The notes below the pieces were generated by a model. It worked only from the letters and a program-made list of their open reading frames with translations. It searched no databases and was not told where the DNA came from. Source: a virus. From it: DNA of 64,000 nt. Shown here piece by piece: positions 14,171-23,306 of the stretch; the stretch's first letter is position 1, and every line of letters begins with the position of its first letter. The translations under genes were made by a program, and so were the position numbers. Location of the stretch: the IMG/VR virus record IMGVR_UViG_3300031576_000026, positions 1 through 64,000 of that record; one strand, 5' to 3'.

Positions 14171-16208
14171 TGAAAATACATCCCAAGATATTCCACTAAA
14201 TAAGTATTTCGCAGCTCAGGAAGCTAATAAAACAGCCAGTGTATTATTAAATAAAGCTGAAACATTTTTTAATGTCCTAAAATCTAATGCTTATATTGAA
14301 AAAATTAATAAGATGTGGCGCGCATATCATGGTGCATACAATCAAGATTTAGGTTATGGTCATGAAGTCAATTTCACAGGAGAGCAAGGAGAACTAGTTT
14401 CTCTGCCAGTTAATCATTTCCGTAATTTGGCTCAACATATGTATAATATTATAACAGCCAATCGTCCAACTATGGAAGCTAGAGCTATAAATACAGATTA
14501 TAAATCTTTGGCTCAAACTTATTTAGCAAATGGAATTCTTGATTACTATATGAGAGAAAAACATTTGGAAGCTGCTTTAAAAAAGGCAGTTGAATACGCT
14601 ATTGTTATGGGATCTGGATTTATACAGCTCTCATGGAATGCGACTTCTGGCGAAGCATATGATTATGATGAGGATACTGGAGAATTTCGTTATGAGGGAG
14701 AAATAGAATTTTCTAATTTATCCCCATTAGATGTGGTTTTTGATGGAACAAAAGAATCATGGAATCATGATTGGCTTTTGGTGCGTTCATTTCAAAATAG
14801 ATTTAATCTAATGGCCAAATACCCAGAACTAGCCGAAAAAATTAAGGGGATTCCACCTAAGACGGATAGTACTATATATAGATTGGCCATTTGGTCTAAT
14901 GATGACACTGATGATATTCCTGTTTATGAATTTTACCACAAAAGAACTGAAGCTATTCCTGATGGTCGTTATATTTTATTTTTAAATGATGATGTTATTT
15001 TATTAGATACTAAATTACCATACAGAGTTTTACCTATATTTAGAATTGCCCCAAGTGATATATTGGGCACTCCTTATGGGTATACACCAATGTTCGATGT
15101 TTACCCCATCCAAGAGAGTATTAACGCTCTATATAGCATGATTATGACAAATCAAAATGCATTTGGTGTACAAAATGTTTACGTTCCACGCGGAGCCGAT
15201 ATTCAAGTAAATTCTCTAGAGGGGGCAATGAATATTATTGAGGGTAATGCCAAACCCGAACCATTACAATTAACCAATACTCCCGCAGAAGTATTTAAAT
15301 TCCTTCAAGAGTTAATTCAAGCTGCTGAAACTATTTCAGGAATTAATTCAGTAGCTAGAGGAAATCCAGAAGCATCATTAAAGAGTGGAGCAGCTTTAGC
15401 TCTTGTGCAAAGTATGGCTCTACAGTTCATATCCGGATTACAGCAAAGTTATATTAAATTAGTAGAAGATGTTGGAACAGCACTTCTTCAAATTCTCAAA
15501 GATTTCTCCACTACACCTAAAGTTATAGCATTAGTAGGTAAAAACAATAGGCCGCTTTTAAAAGAATTTACAGGAGAGGACATTAATGCTATTAATAGAG
15601 TAGTTGTGGATGTCGGAAATCCTTTGAGTCGCACTGTGGCTGGAAGAGTTCAAATGGCAGAACAATTATTACAAATGAAATTACTCAAAAGTCCTCAACA
15701 ATATTTTCAAGTTATTAATACTGGAAGACTGGACGTTACTTTTGAAGGCGATATGAGTGAATTGCTATTAATTAAAGCGGAAAATGAAAGAATGATGGAG
15801 GGAGAAAGAATTCAAGCGATTGCATTAGATCAACATACACTTCATATAAATGAACATAAGGCAGTTTTAGCTGATCCGGATTTAAGAAAGGATGAAGAAT
15901 TAGTTAAAAATACATTAGATCATATACAAGAACATATTACATTACTAAAAACAACAGATCCTGATCTACTTCAAATTATTGGTCAACAACCACTTCAACC
16001 TTCTCCACAACAACCACCAGTACAACCATTAGAAAGAAGTCCAATGGGGGGATTACTGGAAACTGAACAAGGATTAGTTCCGGCGGGAGAACAGATAACA
16101 GGCCCTGGAATTCCGACGGCACAAATGCCTTCTTTACCCAAACCTCCAGCTCCCTTTGAACAACTTCCAATAACCGCTGAAGAATTAGGTCCAACTGGAA
16201 TTACTTAA
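14163..16208 (+). CDS. portal protein
   Basis: 681 residues directly after TerL, in the range of P22-like podovirus portals. Typical features are an N-terminal wing with LPVNHFRNLAQHMYNIIT, a VMGSGFIQLSW strand, VVFDGTKESWNHDWL, a long helix region around ISGINSVARGNPE (the stem/crown part), and a Gln/Pro-rich C-terminal tail (about 600-650). It forms the dodecameric DNA gate and packaging motor dock. Confidence 0.88.
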   Translation: MANENTSQDIPLNKYFAAQEANKTASVLLNKAETFFNVLKSNAYIEKINKMWRAYHGAYNQDLGYGHEVNFTGEQGELVSLPVNHFRNLAQHMYNIITANRPTMEARAINTDYKSLAQTYLANGILDYYMREKHLEAALKKAVEYAIVMGSGFIQLSWNATSGEAYDYDEDTGEFRYEGEIEFSNLSPLDVVFDGTKESWNHDWLLVRSFQNRFNLMAKYPELAEKIKGIPPKTDSTIYRLAIWSNDDTDDIPVYEFYHKRTEAIPDGRYILFLNDDVILLDTKLPYRVLPIFRIAPSDILGTPYGYTPMFDVYPIQESINALYSMIMTNQNAFGVQNVYVPRGADIQVNSLEGAMNIIEGNAKPEPLQLTNTPAEVFKFLQELIQAAETISGINSVARGNPEASLKSGAALALVQSMALQFISGLQQSYIKLVEDVGTALLQILKDFSTTPKVIALVGKNNRPLLKEFTGEDINAINRVVVDVGNPLSRTVAGRVQMAEQLLQMKLLKSPQQYFQVINTGRLDVTFEGDMSELLLIKAENERMMEGERIQAIALDQHTLHINEHKAVLADPDLRKDEELVKNTLDHIQEHITLLKTTDPDLLQIIGQQPLQPSPQQPPVQPLERSPMGGLLETEQGLVPAGEQITGPGIPTAQMPSLPKPPAPFEQLPITAEELGPTGIT

Positions 16209-16217
16209 CAACTATTA
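16205..16217 (+). promoter_or_regulatory. TTAACAACTATTA late-promoter-like element
   Basis: An exact copy overlapping the portal stop codon and ending 10 bases before ATG 16228, directly followed by the AGAGGAAG ribosome site. If it is a promoter, the leader would be very short. Confidence 0.55.
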
Positions 16218-16227
16218 GAGGAAGAAT

Positions 16228-16734
16228 ATGCCTCCTCTGGCAACAACATTAGATGGGAGTCAGGTTCTCCAGCATTCTTTTGAAGAATCAACTGGTAGAA
16301 TAAGAGTTGATACTGGCGCGACTATAATTGGTGGTGATCTTGAAGTTGCAATTGATCACACAGAAGACTCCATTCGACTAGGAGATGGAACTAGTTTTTT
16401 CACTTCCACTAGTGGTGGGGGTAAAGTTGGTTTAGATGTTAATGTTTTAGAGGCAAATACACCTCAAATATTTAACGTATCTATTCCTTTAGCAAACACA
16501 GAAGTTTCACAGGCATTACCTACTGGAACTAAATATTTTTTAATAAGAGTGAGAGGAAGTTCTTCTCTTTTAAAATTGGCTTTTTCTGCGGGAACTTCAG
16601 GAACTACATTTGTTGAAGTTAATAGAGGAACAGTATATTCCTCGCCCGTAGTAACAGCCGGATCAGTGACTTTATATTTTCAGACAACACAAGCCAGTCA
16701 AACAGCTGAAATTTTAGTTTGGAAATTAGTTTAA
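16228..16734 (+). CDS. virion protein with shared FDES-type N-terminal motif
   Basis: 168 residues, Gly/Thr/Ser-rich and predicted beta. Residues 5-27 (TTLDGSQVLQHSFEESTGRIRV) match the N-terminus of the protein at 29717 and, more weakly, that at 29278, suggesting a common docking peptide. The C-terminal half (TKYFLIRVRGSS...AEILVWKLV) looks like a jelly-roll domain. It is probably a neck, decoration or fibre-attachment protein. Confidence 0.6.
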   Translation: MPPLATTLDGSQVLQHSFEESTGRIRVDTGATIIGGDLEVAIDHTEDSIRLGDGTSFFTSTSGGGKVGLDVNVLEANTPQIFNVSIPLANTEVSQALPTGTKYFLIRVRGSSSLLKLAFSAGTSGTTFVEVNRGTVYSSPVVTAGSVTLYFQTTQASQTAEILVWKLV

Positions 16735-16759
16735 CATACAATGAGGAGATAAAATAATA

Positions 16760-17689
16760 ATGAGTGGTTTAACTAAAGATAAATTAATATTAGATACAAG
16801 TAATCTAACAGAAAGCGATAACGTGGGTGCATATGTTAGATCATCTGATGGTACTTTAATTGATCACACCACTCTACTCGGCAAAGATGCTTTAGATGTT
16901 CATCCAGTTGCTGATGGAGATAGTGGTGTTTTCACAGAAGATTCTGTTCATTCTTCTGGACACAGAGGTCAATTTGTGCTTTCTGTTCGCCATGATACTA
17001 ATACAAGCCTGGTCGATGCTGATGGTGATTATGCACCTTTACAGGTTGATTCTGTCGGTAGACTTAAGGTTTCTGCTGATTTAGATGTCACAAGTTCATT
17101 CGAAAAAATTGAAGATAGTGCTCATGTATCAGGCGATACTGGTGCATATGTTTTAGCCGTTCGTCAAAATACTCTAACTTCTAGTGTTGATATGGATGGT
17201 GATTATGCCTCCTTCAAATTAAATGATAGGGGAGCTTTATGGACTGTTCCTATTGGAACTGTTGCCGATGATGCTGTTGATACAGAAAATCCAGTTAAAG
17301 TTGGGTCTAGAGCATATTTTGGTGCTCCATTAGCAGCAATTTCAACTTCCGGAGACAGAGCTAACGTTCTTTCTGATAAATATCGAAGATTATGGATAAA
17401 TGATAGTTCTAATGTTCAGCTTAAAAGAGCACCAGTTACTGTCGGAACTTCTGCTGTTAATCTTGTTGCTTCTCCAATAGATAGTCGTAAGATCTTTCTT
17501 GTACAAAATCTCGGAAATAAAGCAATTTTTATTGGTCATCATGTACCAATTACAGACGAATTAACAACATCTAATGGGTTTAGAATTGCAGCAGGTGCTA
17601 CTATATCTTTAGAATTAGGACCAGATGTTTCTGCATACGCGATTTCTTCTGGTGCCGGACAAGATGTTAGATTATTAGAAGTTGGTTAA
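16760..17689 (+). CDS. beta-rich virion protein with internal repeats
   Basis: 309 residues. Two copies of an ED-S-x-H-x-SG-x(2)-G-x-(F/Y)-V-L-(S/A)-V-R unit, each followed by VDxDGDYA, begin near residues 54 and 117. The C-terminal domain (about 225-309, ending AYAISSGAGQDVRLLEVG) is paralogous to the whole protein encoded next. Typical of phage tail or capsid-surface proteins. Confidence 0.65.
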   Translation: MSGLTKDKLILDTSNLTESDNVGAYVRSSDGTLIDHTTLLGKDALDVHPVADGDSGVFTEDSVHSSGHRGQFVLSVRHDTNTSLVDADGDYAPLQVDSVGRLKVSADLDVTSSFEKIEDSAHVSGDTGAYVLAVRQNTLTSSVDMDGDYASFKLNDRGALWTVPIGTVADDAVDTENPVKVGSRAYFGAPLAAISTSGDRANVLSDKYRRLWINDSSNVQLKRAPVTVGTSAVNLVASPIDSRKIFLVQNLGNKAIFIGHHVPITDELTTSNGFRIAAGATISLELGPDVSAYAISSGAGQDVRLLEVG

Positions 17690-17705
17690 TTAAAGGTTAT
17701 AATTT

Positions 17706-18017
17706 GTGGGCAATCTTTTCGAAAGTCCTGAATTTAGCGATGTTTTAAATGATTCTTATATTACAGGAACAGTCACTGCTACAACATCACAAATCGAACT
17801 TAAAGTTGGAGGAAGCCCCCTAGTGGGAAGAGAACTTTTAATTATTCATAATAATGGTTCTAAAGATATATGGATTGGTCCATCTGGAGTAACAACATCC
17901 AATGGTATTCCTGTAGAAGATGGTGAAACTATCACTATTTCTGTTGGTCAAAATCTTAGTGTATATGCTATTACATCTAGTGGAACGGCATCTGTTGTTG
18001 TACAAGAGTTGGGATAA
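17706..18017 (+). CDS. small beta-rich virion protein (103 aa)
   Basis: Start is GTG 17706. Residues 25-103 copy the C-terminal domain of the preceding protein: LLIIHNNGSKDIWIG, TSNGIPVEDG and VYAITSSGTASVVVQELG align with its LVQNLGNKAIFIG, TSNGFRIAAG and AYAISSGAGQDVRLLEVG. It is thus a single-domain paralogue, probably a capsid or tail surface protein. Confidence 0.6.
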   Translation: MGNLFESPEFSDVLNDSYITGTVTATTSQIELKVGGSPLVGRELLIIHNNGSKDIWIGPSGVTTSNGIPVEDGETITISVGQNLSVYAITSSGTASVVVQELG

Positions 18018-18583
18018 TGTTTAAAAAATTTATATCCAGATTTCGTATTAAGGGAGCAACGGATGGCACTTTAATAGGTAATGTCACTGATCGCCTCAAA
18101 GTTGATACTGGATTAACTGGTCCATCTGGAAGTTTAACTTTAGCCACTTCCAAAAAACTCAGATATGTTGATATGAATGCTACCACTGGAGGTGTAGCCA
18201 GAGGTACTATATTAACTACTACAGAAACCACTTTGTTCGAATATATTGGTACTGGATTAGTTTTTGCATTTTTAGTAAATTTAGAAGAAAAGAAAGACTG
18301 GATAATAAGATTTAAAATAGATGGAGAAGCAATATTCACTTCTAGCGGTCTTCTGGTTAGTGATTTAGAAAGCAATAGAGCTTATGACTTAGATCATAAT
18401 CATGACGAAGAAGCAGAATTAGTTGGAATAAGATTAGGTAAACACACCAAGTTTATTTGGTCAGGTCCATTGGAATTCCCAATACGATATGACCAGTCTG
18501 TCAAAATAACTATTCAAAGAGTTTCTGGTAAACCGAATAAGAAATTTACTGGAGGATTTATTATTTTAACTCAGGAAACCTAA
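18017..18583 (+). CDS. virion-associated hypothetical protein (188 aa)
   Basis: The N-terminal IKGATDGTLIGNVTDRLKVDT segment is of the kind found at the start of phage structural proteins. The remainder alternates short strands (DWIIRFKIDGEAIF, KFIWSGPLEFPI). The end overlaps the next start (TAATG). Its place in the virion is unknown. Confidence 0.55.
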   Translation: MFKKFISRFRIKGATDGTLIGNVTDRLKVDTGLTGPSGSLTLATSKKLRYVDMNATTGGVARGTILTTTETTLFEYIGTGLVFAFLVNLEEKKDWIIRFKIDGEAIFTSSGLLVSDLESNRAYDLDHNHDEEAELVGIRLGKHTKFIWSGPLEFPIRYDQSVKITIQRVSGKPNKKFTGGFIILTQET

Positions 18584-19488
18584 TGATTGTATCATGGTCA
18601 CAATTAAAAAGTTTTGTTGATAGTAAAAATCTTTCTATTCAATGGATTGATGTGGATGATTATTATCTTCTTTTGGCTTTTGATGGTATTTTTACTCTTG
18701 AGACAAGACTTGATAAATTTCCCACAGATAATACGAACCTAACTGATTTTGAAACTAATTACAAATCACTTGGTAATAAAAAGATACAAACTCAAGATTC
18801 ATCAATGAGATTTGGATATAAATCCACAACCAGTATTACAAAAACAGCTATTCAAGCAACTGCATATACTGAACAAACTACCAATGGCCGACGTTCTTTT
18901 AAATCCACTTCAGCCAATGATATAACAGGTGGAACAGGAGCGAGAAACGTAAAACTTACTTATTATGATAGTAATGTTAATGGACCATTTACTGAGACTA
19001 TCACATTAAATGGTCTAACTGCTGTTAATACAGTAGCTACAAATATTTGTTTAATAGAAAAATTAGAAGTATTTGAAGTAGGTTCAACCGGAGGTAATGC
19101 TGGTGCAATTAATCTTTATACCGGAATTAATGGAACAGGAACTATTTTCGTTTCTATCGCTATTCAAGATAATATGACTTATTTTGCTCATCACTATATT
19201 CCTAAAAATAAAACTATGTATCTCCTAACCATCGCCGGTTCTTCAAAAGGTAATAATTATTTACTGGACGGAGTAAAACGAGAGTTATCACAACCAGTAA
19301 GTGCGATATCTTATGCATCTTATAATTCAACAGGAACTCTTAGGGTTTATAATACAGCCAGAGCGATGCAATATATATTAATAAATCCATTTTTAATTGT
19401 TGGTCCAGCAAAATTTACATTATTCGTAAAGGCAGATTCGACAACTGCTGGGACTATTCATGGAGATTTTACTTTTTATGAGGTTTAA
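18583..19488 (+). CDS. virion protein, VSW-LKSFV family copy 1
   Basis: 301 residues. The first 70 residues (VSWSQLKSFV...LSIQWIDV...FDGIFTLE...TDFETNYKSLGNK) are shared with the protein at 20130. The central and C-terminal parts (ETITLNGLTAVNT, AGAINLYTGINGTG, AHHYIPKNKTMYL) resemble a phage beta-sandwich module seen in tail and capsid-attached proteins. A shared N-terminus with different C-termini suggests a common docking domain. Confidence 0.6.
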   Translation: MIVSWSQLKSFVDSKNLSIQWIDVDDYYLLLAFDGIFTLETRLDKFPTDNTNLTDFETNYKSLGNKKIQTQDSSMRFGYKSTTSITKTAIQATAYTEQTTNGRRSFKSTSANDITGGTGARNVKLTYYDSNVNGPFTETITLNGLTAVNTVATNICLIEKLEVFEVGSTGGNAGAINLYTGINGTGTIFVSIAIQDNMTYFAHHYIPKNKTMYLLTIAGSSKGNNYLLDGVKRELSQPVSAISYASYNSTGTLRVYNTARAMQYILINPFLIVGPAKFTLFVKADSTTAGTIHGDFTFYEV

Positions 19489-19490
19489 AA

Positions 19491-20126
19491 ATGGCTAATA
19501 CATTTACGATGAGATCTGCCTTAGGTAGCGGAAGATATAGATTATATGACGCTATTTTACCTGTAGATACATTGTTAAATGTTTCTGCTATTATTTTATC
19601 TTGTGGGGGAGCTGATCCTGAATGGGAAATATATTTTGATAAAATTGTAAATGATTTGGCCAAACCAAATCAACCTTCTTTAACTGCGGTAACTACGGGT
19701 GGGACTATTCCCAGAAGCACGAAATTATTTGTTAGAATAACTACAGTGGATGTGAATGGGGCAGAAGGAATCCCTACTGACGGCCATAAAACCATAACCA
19801 CTGGTGCATCTACTGATACAAACAAAGTTACTGTATCATGGTCTTCTATATCTGGTTCTTCTAGTTATAATGTTTATGCTGGGGGTTTATCTGGAAGAGA
19901 GTCTTTTGTGGGCAATACAGTATCTACATCATTGGTAATAGTTGATATGCCCGGTGAAGCTCTACAGGCTATACCAACCACACCAGATATACACATAATT
20001 GGTAAAAAGGGAGGGGTAGAGCCCATTCCTTTAAGCGGTTCTGGTCTTACGGTTAGTTCAAGACTGATTGTATATGTCACAATTTCTGCTGGGGGTGATC
20101 CAGCGGTTTCAATTTTGTCGGTATAA
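19491..20126 (+). CDS. virion protein with fibronectin type III-like domain
   Basis: 211 residues. The middle (PNQPSLTAVTTGG...LFVRITTVDVNGAEG...VTVSWSSISGSSSYNVYAGG) has the strand spacing and W/Y positions of an Fn3 domain, which is common on phage surfaces. The N-terminus (TFTMRSALGSGRYRLYDAILP) and C-terminus are beta-rich. It lies between the two VSW-LKSFV paralogues. Confidence 0.6.
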   Translation: MANTFTMRSALGSGRYRLYDAILPVDTLLNVSAIILSCGGADPEWEIYFDKIVNDLAKPNQPSLTAVTTGGTIPRSTKLFVRITTVDVNGAEGIPTDGHKTITTGASTDTNKVTVSWSSISGSSSYNVYAGGLSGRESFVGNTVSTSLVIVDMPGEALQAIPTTPDIHIIGKKGGVEPIPLSGSGLTVSSRLIVYVTISAGGDPAVSILSV

Positions 20127-20129
20127 CTT

Positions 20130-20738
20130 ATGGTAGTATCTTGGAATGTTATTAAATCTTTCGTGATTAATAGAGCGCTTTCTATTCAATGGATCGAAAT
20201 AGAAAATAAATATTGGCTTAAGGTATTCGATGGCCCGTTTTTCCTTGAGTGTATTTTAAATAAGGGTATAGAAGCAGAAAATGTAACTGATTTTGAAACC
20301 AATTACAAACCATATGGTAACAAATCACCAACCACCAAAGTAATACAGCAATTGGGAAAGGATTCCTATAACTTAAATACAAGAGCATATGATTTTATAG
20401 CAACAAAACAAACATCTACAACACATTATTTTTTATTAAGTTCTTCACAAACGATTGCAATTAAAGGAGGAGTTTTATTTTCTGATAATAGCGCCTGGAA
20501 AGATTATATTATCGTGGAGATTGAAGATAAGGATGGTGTATATTTTCCGGCAGGTACCGTGATTGCTGGATACATACAGAAATGGTTTGTATTTAAAAGT
20601 GTGGTTAATGAAGTTGATGATATATCAATTGCTGAGATACCTGCAGGTTTATATTTAAAAGTCATTTATGTGTCTGATAATTCTGCAACAGAAGATGCTA
20701 AAATTTTATTAAATCTATATTCTTATACATTGGGATAA
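20130..20738 (+). CDS. virion protein, VSW-LKSFV family copy 2
   Basis: 202 residues. The N-terminal 70 residues match the protein at 18583 (VSWNVIKSFV, LSIQWIEI, FDGPFFLE, TDFETNYKPYGNK). The C-terminal part is a different beta-sandwich (WKDYIIVEIEDKDGVYFPAGTVI...GLYLKVIYVSDNS), a common phage structural module. Gene duplication with domain replacement is likely. Confidence 0.6.
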   Translation: MVVSWNVIKSFVINRALSIQWIEIENKYWLKVFDGPFFLECILNKGIEAENVTDFETNYKPYGNKSPTTKVIQQLGKDSYNLNTRAYDFIATKQTSTTHYFLLSSSQTIAIKGGVLFSDNSAWKDYIIVEIEDKDGVYFPAGTVIAGYIQKWFVFKSVVNEVDDISIAEIPAGLYLKVIYVSDNSATEDAKILLNLYSYTLG

Positions 20739-20741
20739 ATT

Positions 20742-21557
20742 ATGAAAACAGCATTGATATTATCTGGGGGTGGTTCTAAGGGTTCTTTCCAATTTGGCGT
20801 ATTAAAATATCTAATAGAACGCGGATTTACTCCAAATGCCGTATATGGTACTTCAGTAGGTGCATTAAATGCTGCTGGATACGGATATCAAAATATAGGG
20901 GGATTAGAAGAGGTTTGGAATAATATTAAGGGGAAATCAGATATTCTTAAATTTAACTGGTCTAGTTTTATTTTACGATCAACTGGTCTTTATAATACCA
21001 AGCCCCTAAGAAAAATCCTAGAAAAAAATATCATAGGTCAGCCCATTTGTGATGTTTATGCTTGTAAGGTTAATTTATTAACCGGAGATATTGTTTACAG
21101 TAAACATACGGATTCTGATTTTATCAGTTCTGTTGAAGCTTCTGCTTCCATTCCTGGTATTATGTCACCCGTGGATGATGAATGGGTAGATGGTGGGATT
21201 AGGGAACAAACACCTTTAAAACAAGCAATATTGGATGGAGCTAAAAAAATCATAGTCGTTCTATGTAATCCTTGGGAATATAATCCAGTAAAAACTAAGT
21301 GTGGTAATTGGTTGCAAAATTCTCTACGGGCTGTTGATATTTTATCACATGAAAATTTTCTTAGTGATATTTCTTTATGTTTAGAAAAAAATAAAGATTC
21401 GGAATATGAGTATATTAAAATGGAGATTTATGCCCCACTGCAACATTTAAATGACGCTTTAGATTTTTCTCCAGATAAAATCAAAGAAAACATAAAACTC
21501 GGTTATGAAACCGCCCAACTTGGACCTCTTAAAACGGATAAAAATTATGCACTATAA
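20742..21557 (+). CDS. patatin-like phospholipase
   Basis: 271 residues. The oxyanion loop GGGSKG is at 9-14, the nucleophile elbow GTSVG has Ser38, and the catalytic DGG has Asp150, in the order and spacing of patatin/RssA-type lipid acyl hydrolases. The dyad Ser38-Asp150 is intact, so it is probably active on phospholipid or lysophospholipid. It is four bases after a virion gene and in the same transcription block, so it may be a virion-borne or late lipase helping entry or lysis. No signal peptide is seen. Confidence 0.82.
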   Translation: MKTALILSGGGSKGSFQFGVLKYLIERGFTPNAVYGTSVGALNAAGYGYQNIGGLEEVWNNIKGKSDILKFNWSSFILRSTGLYNTKPLRKILEKNIIGQPICDVYACKVNLLTGDIVYSKHTDSDFISSVEASASIPGIMSPVDDEWVDGGIREQTPLKQAILDGAKKIIVVLCNPWEYNPVKTKCGNWLQNSLRAVDILSHENFLSDISLCLEKNKDSEYEYIKMEIYAPLQHLNDALDFSPDKIKENIKLGYETAQLGPLKTDKNYAL

Positions 21558-21774
21558 TAAACAATCACTAGTTAATGCAGATAATCTTATTAAAATTATT
21601 AAAAGAGCTAAATTTGAATTGACAGGAATAGAAGCACTGGCTTTTGCTGAATCTTGTCGATGGTTTAATGAATTATATAAAGAAATAGAATTTGAAGTGA
21701 ATAAACCTAATTTACAAATGAATGAGGTCAAAGATCCTCTAAGCCAAGACAAAAAATCAAAGAAAAATAAATAG
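21547..21774 (+). CDS. hypothetical protein (75 aa)
   Basis: I use ATG 21547, which overlaps the stop of the patatin gene, rather than the in-frame ATG at 21505. Mostly helical and charged with a Lys-rich end (SQDKKSKKNK), ending in TAG. No family is recognised. Confidence 0.55.
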   Translation: MHYNKQSLVNADNLIKIIKRAKFELTGIEALAFAESCRWFNELYKEIEFEVNKPNLQMNEVKDPLSQDKKSKKNK

Positions 21775-21776
21775 TT

Positions 21777-21902
21777 ATGAAACTAAAATTTAAACATCAA
21801 GAAAAATATAAACCATTCAAAAATACCAAACAACTATTATTGATGAGTAGTATTTTACACATATTATCACTTCTCACAATATTACACGTATTTTATGCTT
21901 AA
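21777..21902 (+). CDS. 41-aa single-pass membrane protein
   Basis: ATG 21777 to TAA 21902. A basic N-terminal half is followed by a membrane segment (LLLMSSILHILSLLTILHVF, about 20-39). It overlaps the protease start by 8 bases and may accompany the membrane-anchored protease. Role unknown. Confidence 0.5.
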   Translation: MKLKFKHQEKYKPFKNTKQLLLMSSILHILSLLTILHVFYA

Positions 21903-22641
21903 AAAATGGCTAAAACATGGCATATTATACTTAACGATGGGATCTTTCCTATATTTTTATTTTAATCTACATCAATGGAAACACAATACAACAAGAAATT
22001 ATGCAGATAAAAGAATTGTCAAACTTTTATCAAAAAATAGGAACAGGGGCGGAACGGGTGTTCATATAAAATTACCAAGTGGAAAAACAGCAATTCTAAC
22101 TAATAGTCATGTATGTGAGAGTTTATTAAAAAATGACGGGATTTTTGTTGAATATAGCCCCGAACGATTACTACCAAAGAGAATTATTGAAATTTCCGAT
22201 GATACCGATTTATGTTTAGTAGAGCCCGTAGAAGGAATTAAAGGTTTAAAATTAGCCTCAAATGCCTATAATGGGGAACTGGTCTCGGCTTTGGGATTTC
22301 CCAATCTAAACCCATTGACAATGGTTGAAGGAGAATTAGTCGAAAAAAAACCCATATTAGTTTTAGATCATATTATTGATGTTGATGACCCAGATGATAC
22401 GTGTTCTCTACCCAAGAATAAAAAAGATAAGATAAATTATTGGTTTACGGAAGTAGAAGCGTGTTTTACTAACATAGATGCTTATTGGACAACCCTTGTT
22501 GTTAGACCTGGTAACTCTGGGAGCCCCGTTTTAAATAAATGGGGAAATGTTGTGGGATTAATTTTTGCTGGAGATCAAAGAACTGGATGGGGAGCTGCTA
22601 TTCCATTAGAACAAATAAAAGATTTTATTAAACCCTATTAA
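21895..22641 (+). CDS. membrane-anchored trypsin-like serine protease
   Basis: 248 residues. A hydrophobic segment at 10-24 (ILYLTMGSFLYFYFN) serves as signal anchor. The chymotrypsin-fold triad is visible: H72 in LTNSHVC, D105 in DDTDLCLVEP, S208 in RPGNSGSPV. There is no PDZ domain, unlike DegP. It lies between the patatin gene and the scaffold block. Roles could include envelope protein cleavage at lysis or superinfection control, or virion protein processing; a head protease would not normally carry a membrane anchor. Confidence 0.78.
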   Translation: MLKKWLKHGILYLTMGSFLYFYFNLHQWKHNTTRNYADKRIVKLLSKNRNRGGTGVHIKLPSGKTAILTNSHVCESLLKNDGIFVEYSPERLLPKRIIEISDDTDLCLVEPVEGIKGLKLASNAYNGELVSALGFPNLNPLTMVEGELVEKKPILVLDHIIDVDDPDDTCSLPKNKKDKINYWFTEVEACFTNIDAYWTTLVVRPGNSGSPVLNKWGNVVGLIFAGDQRTGWGAAIPLEQIKDFIKPY

Positions 22642-22665
22642 GTATGCCTCAAATGGAGATATATA

Positions 22666-22989
22666 ATGGCTGATGAAGATGCTAAATTGAGAGAAATAAT
22701 TAGGAAAAGACAAAAGATACAAGACGAACAATTAAGAAGACAAGCCTTAGAAGGATTAATGGATATAAGTGGAGTAACTGGAGAAAAATTACCAGATCTC
22801 CCCCCTGCACAAGAGTTATATACAGATCCCTATAGGACACCAGATTCAGAATCTAGTGATATAGAAATAAGAAGATTGCGGGCTAGTCCATGGAAATTTG
22901 TGCAAAAACGTTTAGTAGAGAGTGATGAAGAAAGAATAAAAAGACTGGTAAAACTAAGGGCTTTATTAAGAAAAGCCAGGGAAGAATAA
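22666..22989 (+). CDS. charged helical hypothetical protein (107 aa)
   Basis: Highly charged and helical at both ends (IIRKRQKIQDEQLRRQ at the start, EERIKRLVKLRALLRKAREE at the end) around a proline-rich middle (KLPDLPPAQELYTDPYRTPD). GGAG precedes ATG 22666. It lies upstream of the scaffold gene and may be a small morphogenesis factor. Confidence 0.5.
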   Translation: MADEDAKLREIIRKRQKIQDEQLRRQALEGLMDISGVTGEKLPDLPPAQELYTDPYRTPDSESSDIEIRRLRASPWKFVQKRLVESDEERIKRLVKLRALLRKAREE

Positions 22990-23005
22990 TAAATTAACTT
23001 TAATT

Positions 23006-23305
23006 ATGCCTGATTTTAATAAAATAAAAAAATTTATAAAGATCCCCGTTCTGGATATACCAGAAACTTATTTAGAAGAGTATCTACAAACTCTTTTTGA
23101 TCCTAGATTAGGTTTCGAAAATGCAGATCCCTTTGTATCTCCTTTACATCTTGAAAAATTAGATAATCAATATATTTCTCCTCTTCCTAGGGTGTATCAA
23201 GAACCTGCAGGACCCGAAGATGAAGGTTATTTAAAATCTTACGAACCTACCCCAGAAGAAATGACTTTATTGCGATTGATAAAACAACGTAAAATAGAAA
23301 TATAA
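23006..23305 (+). CDS. hypothetical protein (99 aa)
   Basis: Acidic and proline-rich with no known motif (DIPETYLEEYLQTLFDPRLG; C-terminal PTPEEMTLLRLIKQRK). It is in the same string as the previous small gene. Possibly a minor structural or assembly protein. Confidence 0.5.
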   Translation: MPDFNKIKKFIKIPVLDIPETYLEEYLQTLFDPRLGFENADPFVSPLHLEKLDNQYISPLPRVYQEPAGPEDEGYLKSYEPTPEEMTLLRLIKQRKIEI

Positions 23306-23306
23306 T

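Noticed and set aside
21895-22641. Serine protease as the head maturation protease
   Set aside because: It has an N-terminal membrane anchor and a trypsin-like triad, unlike known prohead protease folds; kept only as a lesser alternative.
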